The position numbers were made by a program, and so were the translations under genes. From Mangifera indica (lineage: Eukaryota; Streptophyta; Magnoliopsida; Sapindales; Anacardiaceae), in NCBI RefSeq assembly GCF_011075055.1, contig NC_058150.1, positions 682,001-746,000 of the forward strand: a stretch of DNA of 64,000 nt, given 5' to 3'. Positions 1 to 13,292 of this stretch are shown one piece after another (position 1 is the stretch's first letter; each line of letters opens with the position of its first letter). Below the pieces are notes generated by a model. The model did not search any database and was not told the origin of the DNA. It was given only the letters and a program-made list of their open reading frames with translations.

Positions 1-2004
<2,004 letters not shown>

Positions 2005-3447
2005 AAATGATCTCTTTCAAGCCTTATGTTGCTCCACAGTGATAAAGATTATATCAGAGAAAAGAAATAAAATAATAATAATAATTTTAGGTGATTCTTG
2101 GGGAATATTCTGAAATATATTCCTTTTTGTCAGAAAATGAGAGGAAATTCTAGAGGTAAAGAGAATTGAGAGAATAGAGGAGATTACTCAAAGTTGTGTA
2201 CTGTGTAATGTGTTCTAATCGTAGGATAGATATAATAGAGGAAAGCCTCCCCATTTGTTACAATTTTGATATTATATCGCCTTTGTTGACATTAAGGCTA
2301 GATTAGATTCGTGATATTTGAATTCGAATTCGAGTTTAGATCGAATGAGTCAAATTTAAATTAAGAATTGAGTTTGTTTTCATAAATGAGTTGAGTTTGA
2401 ATTGATTCAAATACTTGACTGATAGTTGGATTGAAGTAAAATCGAATTTATGTTTGTTTACGATCATTTTATATTCTTGTTGATTGGTTGCTTGTATAAT
2501 ATTTAAAGATATTCTTCATATTTTGTTGAGAATGTGATTATTGTTTGAGAATTGCCATTATATCATTCATGATTAGGGTTAAATTCAATCCAACTGGCTT
2601 GAGTTTACATCAAATAAGTTGAATCTAAATTATCAATTGAATCTAATATTTAATTTAATGTCAATTTAGATCAAATTTAAGATTAAATTATTTTTTAATA
2701 GAGTTTAAGTTTTAATTTATTGATTTTAAGTTGATTTATTTAGATTCTAATTAATCTTAAATTAACTCTTATTTTAATTTGGTTTAGAGCAAATTCAATA
2801 TTCAATGTTATCCACAACTGATGTAAAACTATACAATTTTACGAAGTTTATATTGAATTAGTGATATACTAATTTTTTATTGTAAAATGCATTATTTAAT
2901 CTTATAAAATTTATATAATCTAGTAAAATAGTATAATAAAGAAAATTAGATTTAAACTGAATTGATTTTAAATTTAAGTTAATTTAACTTCAATTGAATT
3001 TGAGCAAGTCAATCTAAGAGGATTCAAATTCAAACTCAATCTAATTTTTATTATAATATTAAATCAAATTAAATATAACTTAGATTAATATTATAAATAA
3101 TATTATTTTTAATATATTTTATATCAAAATTATATCATTTTAATATTTTAAATCGAACTCCTTAAAATTTACAAATTCTACCAGCTAAATATTCTAATAT
3201 CAGAGCTTGTGCTTGAAAAAATAGCATCCTCGAAGCTCGAGTTTATTACACTCGAGTTTCCTTAAAGGGGAGTTGTTCAAACAACTTTTTCGAAACACCA
3301 TTCATAAGATGTTCAAGAGGCCCCTCAACATTTGATTTTAACAGAAGGGCCCCTCTTGGATTCCCGCCCCAAGGTCAGTCTCCTTTTAGTCCTTCCTTCG
3401 TCTTCTTCCCCAAAACCCGCAAGGAACCCAATTCCAAAAACGCTCAA
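2005..3447. other. Intergenic region with AT-rich dispersed repeat
   Basis: This is the UGPase 3' UTR, then from about 2285 to 3080 very AT-rich DNA full of degenerate GAGTTTGAATT/AATTCAAACTC words. The same words recur at about 7750, 13830, 21350, 45160 and 52440, so it is probably an old non-autonomous repeat family. From 3250 the base composition becomes pyrimidine-rich, consistent with the NDC1 promoter and 5' UTR. No TATA box is obvious. Confidence 0.6.
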
Positions 3448-6400
3448 ATGCCTTCACCTTTCGAAACAATCATCTACAATCGCCACTTGGGCTTCTTAAT
3501 CTGGCAGTCAATATCTTCCTCTCTCATTTTTCTTCTTTTCAAACTCTTCTTTCTCCGCTCAGCTTCTTCCTTCCTCACCACCCTTTTCGCTTTCATTCTC
3601 TTTCTCTTTTCCCACTTAGCTTTCTCCTTTTCTCTCTCCCTTGCGGCTTCTCCTGCTCCCACTCGCCCCCTCTCCCCTCTGCAGCTCGTCCTCGCCCCCT
3701 TCTCTTCATGGACTCTCGATTTCCGCCGCCGCGCCCTGCTTTCTCTCCGCCTTGGGCTGTTTGTGGCAGTGGCCGCCGTGTCGGGGGGCGTGTCAGTTGC
3801 GTGTGTTTGTTTGATGCAGGAGTATGATGGAGCTGAATTGACTTGGAAACTGGGGTTTAGGGGTTCCGTTTGTGGGTTGCTTTATGGCTTGTTTTATCTT
3901 TATAATCAGAAATGGGTTTTGAAGTTTCCCATTGTTCAGGTTAGTTCTTTGAAATGTTATATTTGGATGATGGGCTCATAAACAACTTTAACTGATTGAT
4001 TCATGTGTCATTTATAATTGTAGTTGGTACTAACACAATCGTCAGACTTGTAAGATGTTACATGTTGTATGTTTCCATATGTTCGCTGAGCTTGGAACTT
4101 TTAATGGACTAATCTCATTAATTTTTTAATTTTAAGGTCTTGGGGATTCTGCATTCAGTGTTCTTTATCATGGTGTTATATTTTCCATACCCTCCTAGTT
4201 ATGAAATGATCATTGATTTATATGTCTATGTTGCAGCGTCTTCCTTTCTTCAGGTTCAAGGTGGCAATCTATGTTGCTATTGGAAAGGCCTTAAAGTTTT
4301 CAGCTGCAGCTTACTTGTTATCAGCTGTGCCAGTAGTTTTTGTTGCAAACGCCAAGAAAGCAACATTTGGAAGGCTTATTGCTGAGCAGATTATGTTTTA
4401 TGTTGGGATTTTTTCAGTGTTCCTATGTTGGGAATTAAGTCACCATTTACATCGGGTTAGTTTTTCTTTTTTAAGTTAAATATCTTTGGATCCTATTAAA
4501 ACTTGTTGGTTATTTCAGGTCTTTGTAAGATATCAGTTTTTGGTTTTTGAATTTCAGCGGCTACTTCAGATCTTTTCTTTCTATGGATAAATAACAGATT
4601 GCAGGGAGAACTATAATTGTTATTCAATGGCTAAAAAAATTCAAAGTTTTCTTGTTTAAAAATATGAAAAATGGATGGGCCAATCTGTAATTTTTTGGCC
4701 TATATGAATGTCAGAAGAAGATCATTAGAGTTTCAAATGCAAAATTCTCACCTGCAGCATATGCTTGTGGTGTATGATTTGGAATGTAATTTTAATGCAG
4801 CAGTTTTCTTAATCTTCAACTATTACGATTTCTGTAGTTGGTAGGCAATGGTTTTGTAACTTCTTGTAAATAAAAATAAAAAGAGGAAGTGGAAAGGGTT
4901 GTCTTCCTTGAAGGATCTTTCTCTGTGCCTTTATGTGCTTGTATATTTATGTGATATCTTTACATTGCTGTGTAGGTGCTTCATACTAAAAGGTTGATAT
5001 TCGCACCACCAAAAGGAACAGCAGCAGCAGAAACAAATCCAAGTGAGCCACTTCTTGCAGCTTTGGAGGAGAGCACCTCAAGTTCTCTTCTACGGTATCT
5101 GGCATATCTTGATCTCTGTATGGTTTGTGAGAAAAATGTTGATACTTGGCGCCGAGCTGCTTTCTTTGAAGAAACTAGTGAGACTTACAGAAGAGTTGTT
5201 GCTGTATGCTTGAGGCCTCTGGAACAGCTAGCAACAAAGTTGGGTGAAAGTATGGAAGCCGGTTCTAAGGACAAAGCCTGCCAAGTTTCCAGACAGTTGC
5301 AGTCGCCAACTGACTTGCATGTAGATTCAAAATCATCTGAACCATTGGACAACTTTCAGGTATAAGAAATTGTTGTTGATTAAACTCAAGGGGCAATTTA
5401 ATATATGCATGTGCAAGTGCTTGCAGCTGATAATTTGTTTAATTTGAATTTCTTTTTCTTATCTTGTGTGACACTAACCTATAGTTTAAGCAAGTTCAGA
5501 GGATCTATATAATTGTTACTGCAGTCATGTTTTCTGGTCTCCATGCTTTCATTCTTTCTTCTGAATCCAAATTAATGTGGCAAAGAGATGGAGATGCTCA
5601 TAAGAGTTTTTATATGGGTGGGGGGTTAGGGGAAGGTGAAAGAGTTTGTGAGGTGGAAACTAGTGATTCAAGCTCATTGTAAATGGGATATGGTTTGGGT
5701 AGTATAGTTGAAAGAAATCTTGCTTTGTTAAGAAAGTATTTATGCTTGGGAGTTTAGTTCTTGATGGAATGCCGTTATTCGATATAAATATGCCTTTCAC
5801 ATATATGGTTGAAGCTCCCATTGAGTAGTTAGGGGTTCTAGTTGATGTCAATTGATTTTTTTGTGACAGCAGTTTGTTTCAATTTAAAATGAACAAAATT
5901 GTGTGATCTTAATCATATATACTTACAAGCCATCAGCTGTTCATGACTCTTCTTGGCCATTTTTAGGAACTGTTAGCATTAAACATCATTTTCTCTCTGC
6001 CTTGCTTTGTACTTATGGTACTGGTAGGTATAATCTTTCAATGGCTTCAAAGTTGAAGTGGGCTGTGCCAAAATACTGCATTTATTACAGAAAAAATACT
6101 CTATGGGGAGGTGGAATGGAAGACTACTTGTTCCCTTCTTTCTCCTCTGTAACTCTTTCTTCATTAGTAATGCAAGTTATTCTGCTTCATGCTTGAAAAA
6201 ATTAAAAAAAGAAAAAAGAAAGAAAGAAGAAGAAGAATAGTGAGAATCTTGACTCTATGTTGCATTTGAGCTCCACAGAAGAATATCTAGGATTAATATT
6301 AAAGTTGTCAAATATGTAGTCAAGTGTGTTGTCATCTTACATGCTGAGATTGGTGTATCGTTAAGAGTTATTAGACATCGTTTAATGGTATTAGAGGGCT

Positions 6401-7288
6401 GTCTGTTGGAATTAGCTCGAAAAAGTGGTCTGAGTCAATTTTTGTTTAGTCTCTTTGTGTTTTAAATTGTGAGAATTTGCTATATTTGAAGTGCTGATTA
6501 TGTTTTTTTAATCGGTATTGTCTCTGTAACTGCTTCTATCTGCATTCCTGAAAATATACTGATGTATTTGAAGAATAAAAGGTGCTAATGACTTGTGCTC
6601 TCTGTTCATGATTCTTTTTTTCTTCAGATTATTATGTTTTGATTTCTAGAATACTATTTGTAAAATCATTCAACACTTTGAGAATCATGGAGTAAACTTT
6701 TCATTAAAGACATCTCGTGTTAAAGATCAGAGAAAATTAAAGACTAGGTGTGTTGTAAGTCTGTTTTATGTGAATTATGATGACAAATTAACTAATCAAT
6801 GACTGGGCCAATTTTTGCAGCTATGTGCTTGGTGTGCCCAGGCAGTTTCTTCGTTGACTGCACACTCACGCAAGGAAGACAGGTTTGGGGTTGCTCAACT
6901 TTCTGGTAGCAATGCTGCTGTTATCACCACCCTTCTGTCCTGCCTCCTTGTTGTAGAAGGTTTTATGGGGAAGAAGACTAATTTGCAACCACCTCATCAT
7001 TTGATGGGACCAGCTGGTATTAAATGGGCTGCATTGGACACCAGCAGAAGAGATGTTGGAATAGGTAAGAAGCGAAACGTCCAACAACATCCAAAAGCAT
7101 TCGCCATGGCAGATGTTCTGAAGACCTCAATCTATTGTATTGTCTCTGCTTTCCATGAAGAGATGATTAGTAGTGCCAAAGCTGGTCTTCTTGAGAAGGA
7201 CTGGCTTGCTGTCGGAAAACCACTTTTTGGTACTCGTGAGCTGCTCTTGCAGAAACTACAACATTTCCTGGATTTTCGAGCAAGCTAA
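3448..7288 (+). CDS. NDC1: Nucleoporin NDC1-like, transmembrane nuclear-pore protein
   Basis: NDC1 is one of the membrane nucleoporins that anchor the nuclear pore complex in the nuclear envelope. Four exons (3448-3939, 4237-4455, 4976-5359, 6821-7288) give a 520-residue protein, about the size I expect for plant NDC1. The N-terminal half has several hydrophobic segments: residues ~15-35, ~40-65, ~105-125, ~140-155, ~180-200 and ~210-230. The C-terminal half is soluble and contains the family stretches [25 protein letters not shown] and [14 protein letters not shown]. The chosen ATG is the first in the open frame and directly precedes the first membrane segment. Intron 3 is long (1,461 bp) and shows no gene. 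All junctions are in phase and I see no lesion. Assignment rests on recognised motifs and topology, not on an alignment. Confidence 0.85.
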
Positions 7289-9066
7289 CCGCATCCTTGC
7301 TCAAGTTTAAATTGTCTATTTTTCTTCCCCAATTGGATTGATGTGATGAACGGCGAATGAAGAGCTTGGCTTTGCAAAAACAGGTAATACAGGTAATTGC
7401 TTTTTTGTTGCAAGGAAAATTCAATGTCATCTTTATATAGTTAAGTCTACAACTGATACAGTACGAAATGTATTCTGTATTTTAGTGTTGAGTTCCAAAA
7501 ACGTCTTCTAGTTGAACTGGGGTTGAGTTGAATTTTTGGCTTGGAGGGCTATTTGTTTAATTACTAAAATCGAACACGAATTTGGAAGGAGTTTAATTCG
7601 TTCCAATCTTTTTGTGAATTACTCGTTTAGTCTAAGAGTTGTCAAGTCATGACTTATAAATCTGTGTTAGATTGACTGGACTTTATCTACTTTGACCATA
7701 GGTGGATATTTGTGTGTAAGAAATAATTAGTTTAAAACAAAAATAGTTTAATTAGGGGTGGATTTGATCTGAGTTAGGTCAAAGTTGAGTTTGGGATTGG
7801 TTCAAGCTTGAATCAAATTCATAATACCTAGTTCGTTCTAGCTTGTACATGATATCATTGGAGGGTTGTCGGGGTAAACAATATTGCAGACAGGATAAAT
7901 AATGTCACCAGATCAATAAACGAGTTGATTTTGAGTCAAGTTGTCGAGTTAAAATTTTAACTCAAGATTGAATCAGATCCAATTCAATTTTTGACAAAAA
8001 AAGCAAGTTTTAAAGTTTGAGATTCAAATATGGTATATATCTGTGGAGTACACCAAAATACCTAACTCTCATGAGTGACTTCTGAGTACGCTTTTCTTCA
8101 AGTTTCTTTGGAATCTGATTTTGGGACCTTGTGCTTGAAAACCAATCTCAAAACCCTAACCCTGAAGTACATGGGACCTGAAACACAAAGATAACACATA
8201 ATATGATTGATATTATATGGTATTTATAACTTTGAGTGGAGAATCATCTCGTGATAACCATCTTCACTGCATTATTGAAGTTTAATGGAGATATTGTTGC
8301 AGAGCCCTTTAATGGCTAATAACATTATTGGATATCCGATCAAGCAAAACATGATATTATAATGTTTAAGCAGATTGTGAATCTCTAAATCAATAAATGT
8401 TGTTATGTGGTCAAAATTGTTCTTCAATCAACTTTATGGATTCACTAATATGTGGGTTGACGGAAAATATGGGCAAAGAATCTTCTCATCCAAAGACACT
8501 AGTGTTTCCAGAGTCTCCTTAATATGTAGAAGCAAATTCCTGTTATCATGAAACTAATTTGATGTTATCAAGAAAATATGTAATGACTCTATTACTATAT
8601 TAAAAGCGCATGAGCGCTCGGTAATGACAATGATTATCAAGATTGTGAGAACAAAGAGAAAAAACGCAATTATTATCCGTTTCTGCATAGCACACAACAA
8701 AGCTTTTCTTAACCCAGTCAATAATATCTGTATAGGTGAGTTTTTTGAGCAGTGAAATGAACCGTAATAAAAATCATATCGTGTTCATAATCTCTCACAC
8801 TGAATTTCGTCTATGTTCAGTGTACATCTCCTTGGTACAAATTCCATCTTAAATTCAGGCCTTCACAAACATCATGCATGGTCACAGTCGAAAAAAATAT
8901 TCCTTCATAAAGTTGCAGCAAATTCAATAAGTTGATGACAACTCATTTGTGTGCAATCTGCTCGATGGGTGGCCGGCTTTTGGGTTTATTCTCAGCTTAG
9001 TGGCGCTGCTTATGTGGCCTGCACCATTGCAATGCATTAAGGCTCCACTACAGTGCATACTCTGCA
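7289..9066. other. Intergenic region, no gene recognised
   Basis: This holds the NDC1 3' UTR, then at about 7745-8010 another copy of the AT-rich GAGTT/AACTC repeat family starting near AATTAGGGGTGGATTTG. The rest (8010-9066) is unremarkable low-GC sequence. The short open frames here have no recognisable motif. Confidence 0.6.
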
Positions 9067-9997
9067 ATTCTTCTAGGCCAAACGACTATTTCCCACCCAA
9101 GGTATGCTGTAATGACAAGTTTCCCCCCTTTAACTATGGAAATACCAAACACCCACCCATGGCCAGTTAAATTTAACAGAACCCTAACGCCTGAAAATTT
9201 TATCTCCTTTTGCCCCCCTAAAGTTTGAAAACAAAAATTTCCCCCCAGCCTAAGTTTAAGAAAATGGCAGTTTCACCCTAGGGTTTGGTTTTGAAATCTC
9301 CGGCGACCTCTCCGGCTCCGTTGCCGACGGCTTCTCCCTCCCGAAGAATCCTCTCCTTCCGGTGATCGGTTTCCTCCCATTTGGAGGCCCGATCGTCGCC
9401 GGAAAAGCGGTGGGAGACGAAGAACTTCGTCGGGGAAGACGACGTTCTTCGTCTTCCCAGACGAAGACGAAGCCGTCGTCTTCGTCTGGGAAGACGATCG
9501 TCTTCCCAGAAGAAGACGGTCTGGGAAGACGATCGTCTTCCCAGACGAAGACGACGGCTTCGTCTTCGTCTGGGAAGACGAAGAACGTCGTCTTCCCCGA
9601 CGAAGTTCTTCGTCTCCCACCGCTTTTCCGGCGACGATCGGGCCTCCAAATGGGAGGAAACCGATCACCGGAAGGAGAGGATTCTTCGGGAGGGAGAAGC
9701 CGTCGGCAACGGAGCCGGAGAGGTCGCCGGAGATTTCAAAACCAAACCCTAGGGTGAAACTGCCATTTTCTTAAACTTAGGCTGGGGGGAAATTTTTGTT
9801 TTCAAACTTTAGGGGGGCAAAAGGAAATTATATTTTAGTTTATTTTTTAATATTATAGAGAAAATGACAATTTTACCCTTAACCCCGTTACTTTTAACTG
9901 GCCATGGGTGGGTGTTTGGTATTTCCATAGTTAAAGGGGGGAAACTTGTCATTACAGCATACCTTGGGTGGGAAATAGTCGTTTGGCCATTCTTCTA
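9067..9997. mobile_element. Foldback Mutator-type MITE with 9-bp target-site duplication
   Basis: The element proper is 9076-9988 (913 bp). It begins GGCCAAACGACTATTTCCC and ends with the reverse complement. It is flanked by a perfect 9-bp direct repeat, ATTCTTCTA, at 9067-9075 and 9989-9997; a 9-bp duplication is the signature of Mutator-like transposases. Outer inverted arms (9076-9170 and 9890-9988) enclose a near-perfect inner palindrome of about 308-bp arms (9207-9823) centred on 9515. The subterminal stretch differs between sides by a ~45-bp indel. No transposase is encoded. The arms are GC-rich (GAAGACGA words), unlike the surrounding AT-rich DNA. Open frames on both strands encode the same low-complexity Arg/Ser peptide because of the palindrome, and are not genes. 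Confidence 0.88.
9207..9823. repeat. Near-perfect inner palindrome of the foldback element
   Basis: Each position x pairs with 19030-x. The only clear asymmetry is the central ~15-20 nt around AGAAGAAGACGGTCT. Transcription would give a hairpin RNA with a stem of about 300 bp. The stem itself contains small GATC-centred palindromes (GAAGACGATCGTCTTC). Confidence 0.85.
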
Positions 9998-10070
9998 TTC
10001 CATTTTCTGCAGGTTCCATGTCATCCATGATCAGACCCACATGAGTCCCTCAATCTCATGTTCATCAACG

Positions 10071-10080
10071 CCTATATATG
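10071..10080 (+). promoter_or_regulatory. Probable TATA box of the XTH gene
   Basis: CCTATATATG lies about 90 bp upstream of the XTH start codon and about 75 bp downstream of the foldback element's right target-site duplication. It is the only good TATA match between the element and the ATG. Confidence 0.55.
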
Positions 10081-10163
10081 CATGCTTAGCATTTAAAAAA
10101 AAAAAAACCCATTTTCCCATCCTTAAGATTTTGTTCTATCTCGGTTGCTTTGTTGAGTTACAA

Positions 10164-12501
10164 ATGGCTCAGCTCTGTCCTTTGACATTTGTAACGAGCT
10201 TGGCTGTCCTTCTTAATGTAGCCCTTTCTGCAAATTTTAGTGACTTTTTTCAACCTTTCTGGGCTCCTGATCACATTGCCACTGAAGGAGATCACATTAA
10301 GTTATCATTGGACACTGATTCCGGTAATATATATATATAGTTTAGCCGTTGTTTAGATAATTTTTATTTGTCTCTTCGTTGTTGAGTTTTGTTGGATATT
10401 ATGACCGGAATTCTCGAATAGGCATTCTAGGTGAAGAACGGGCTTTCCAGTCATAAAACAAGCGTTCCATTTGCCCAAGGCTAAGAGTTCCAAGACTGGG
10501 CATTCCATAGATTCCATTGCAGACATAAATTCATTATGCTTGTAGATTTTATTAAGTTTTGAGAAGTTTAAGAGCATGCTAGGGTTTTCAGTATAGTGCC
10601 CTTGATCATACCAAGAGCTTTCAATCTCGTGTTATCCTTGTATTAAAACTTCAGTATTAACGATTTTTTTGTACTCTACCTGTTGTATTTCCCCATTTTG
10701 GCTTTTCACGTGATTTTGTGTTCTTATTACTCTTACATTGCTTAAATTCCATGTAACAAGTACTTTGGATGATTGGTTGCAGGTTGTGGGTTTGAATCTA
10801 AAAGCAAGTACTTGTTTGGGATATCAAGTATGCAGATAAAACTAGTAGAAGGTGATTCTGCAGGAACTGTCACAGCCTTCTATGTAAGTTAAATACTTGT
10901 ATCTATGATATATTTGTTTGTAATTAGCCAAAGTATGCTCAGAGGGGTCATTTGACCCCACTGAAATTCAAATTTTTCAGAAAATTTATTCTATAGTAAC
11001 TAACAATTTTGATTGAATTAAAATTTATCAACGTAGATCTTTTGACCTTACTGATTAAAAATCCTGGCTCCGCTCTTGAATGTATTTACTCGAATTCACA
11101 GATGTCATCGGAAGGGCTGAATCACGATGAGCTTGACTTTGAGTTTCTGGGCAATGTTTCTGGGCAACCATATCTAGTTCAAACAAATGTGTACGTGAAT
11201 GGAAGTGGAAACAGAGAGCAAAGGCACACACTTTGGTTTGATCCTACACTGGATTTTCATACCTATTCCTTGTTCTGGAACCGCCGCTACATTGTGTAAT
11301 TACACCTCCATCACCTGCAAAATCTTAATTAGCCATTTCATATATAAAACACTTGGTTCGCATATGTTTAATTAGATACTTAAAACTAAGAACATTATTC
11401 ATATACCATATAACACGGCTTGATTAATTTGGAGGTTATGTATTATTTTCTACTTGTTTCTTGTCTCTTGTTTCAAACATTACATAGATTAAATGAAGAT
11501 CTAGTTTTTCATTTGGAAATCACAAGTACTGTTGAGAGTCACGTAGTGATTGGGATAGGAATTGAATGTAGGTATGCAAGTAGAGAGAAAATCTCAGCTC
11601 TTGAGTTAGTTTTTGGGTTTGGAGGGGCCCTTAGTACTTATGTAGGTTTTATAATTGGTATTAGAGTAAAGGTTTGTACAGTTTCATCCAAGTTTATAAT
11701 AGTGTCGGTTCATTTGAAGCTCCAACTAGTCTACTGATCCAATGAAGCCCCAACCTAGTAAAGCCATCCTTGGAGGCTTAAATAAAGGGGAGGTTTTATC
11801 CATTTACTCCACAGTTGGCCTGCTTTTGGAGGCTCAAATGAGCGAGAGGTTGTGAGAGGAGAATTGTTAATAATCTCAATATGCAGTGGAGGATTGTTGA
11901 GAATCCCGTATTTTTTGAAAGACAAATTGGGTGCGAATATATAAATATAAGAAACAAAAACTACTTTTAAACTAATTTTGGGAGTAAAAGAGGTCCGTGC
12001 ATTGAGTTTTGAGTACGTAATGATACATCATTTAGACGATGCCCTTCTTACATGTCTATTTATATGGTAAATTCAACTGAATTACATGTCTGCTTCAGGT
12101 TTCTGGTAGACGAGATTCCGATAAGAGTATTTACGAACAAGGAAGAAAGCGGGGCGATTTACCCCAAGAGTCAAGCCATGTCAATCCGAGGCTCAGTGTG
12201 GAATGCTGATGATTGGGCTACACAGGGAGGGACAGTCAAGACAAACTGGAGCAACTCTCCATTTGTAGCAACCTTCAAATCATTTGAAATAGATGCCTGC
12301 GAGGTTTCGCCATCAGAAACCGACGGCGTGGAATCCAAATGCGGTATTTCACGACGGTTCTGGTGGGATAAACCGTCTTTGAGAGAGCTGAATAAGCACC
12401 AGAGTCACCAACTCAAGTGGGTTCGTAGAAAGCACTTGGTGTATGATTATTGCATGGACGCAGCTCGCTTTACTGAGCTGCCAAAAGAGTGCACCAATTA
12501 G
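10164..12501 (+). CDS. XTH: Xyloglucan endotransglucosylase/hydrolase (GH16)
   Basis: XTHs cut and re-join xyloglucan chains in the cell wall. Four exons (10164-10323, 10783-10883, 11102-11295, 12099-12501) give 285 residues, the normal family length. Residues 1-22 form a signal peptide. The catalytic motif [10 protein letters not shown] is at 95-104, with nucleophile Glu97 and acid/base Glu101, followed by the conserved N-glycosylation site NVS at 105-107. Family blocks follow: [41 protein letters not shown] and the C-terminal XET domain with [10 protein letters not shown] and its cysteines. All catalytic residues are kept and no lesion is seen, so it should be active; it resembles group I/II enzymes. 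The start is the ATG before the signal peptide. A Mutator-type foldback element lies about 170 bp upstream. Confidence 0.93.
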
Positions 12502-13292
12502 CCTCTAATTATTATCGCTTCATTGAGCTGACTACTGTATGATTCGAATCCAAAATAATCAATTCAAAATTAGACACCAATAAGGAAGTAAACTGAATTT
12601 TAAAATCTAATTTAGAGAATAAAAATAAGAAAATTGTAAAAAAATGAGTAACATCTTAAAAAGATCATAAAAAACGGTAATAACTATGGATCCCGAGAAA
12701 TAGTTGTAACGGTCAAAAGTTCACAATCTCGTTTCTGAATAAAAGATATTTTTTTTTGAATTATATCATAAATTTGCAAATTAATAAAGTGATTCACCGT
12801 TACATATAATTTATATTGTTAATTACTATATAATATATATCAGATGACCTAGATATTTATTATATTTAAAAATTTACTATTTTTACTTTTCGATTCAATA
12901 TATTTACGGTTGAATTCAAAAATAAATTTAATTTTTTATTAAATTTAAAATAATTAATTTGACATTGAATTTAGTTTGTTTGATTAATAAATAATAATAT
13001 TAAAAAGGCCAAAAGAGTAATTAAAAAAAGTTATTATCAAAGATGAAAAAAAAAAAACATCAACAAAATAATAAGTTCTAGTATAATACCAATAAGAGAT
13101 CTATCTCAGTTAAGCTCGGGAACTAATAAGTTAAAAGTTTTTTAGTTCTTACTCGGATTTTTAGAATTCAACTGCTGTGCAAGAGGATATATTTGTAAAT
13201 ATACGCATATAGTCAACTTGACCAGTAACTTTATCCCGTTTCTTTTCATTTGAGTGACTCAGAACGAGTTAGAAGAACAGACTTCAGATAAA
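12502..13292. other. AT-rich spacer and promoter of the next gene
   Basis: This is XTH 3' UTR followed by about 600 bp of strongly AT-rich sequence with no coding signal. The last ~150 bp before 13293 are the presumed promoter and 5' UTR of the [2Fe-2S]/TPR gene. Confidence 0.55.

Noticed and set aside
9273..9757. Open frames of 120-131 codons on both strands rich in Arg and Ser
   Set aside because: They are mirror images created by the palindrome of the foldback element and have low complexity; not genes.
13254..13292. 13-codon N-terminal extension of the [2Fe-2S]/TPR protein
   Set aside because: It begins with GTG, not ATG; the first ATG in frame is at 13293.
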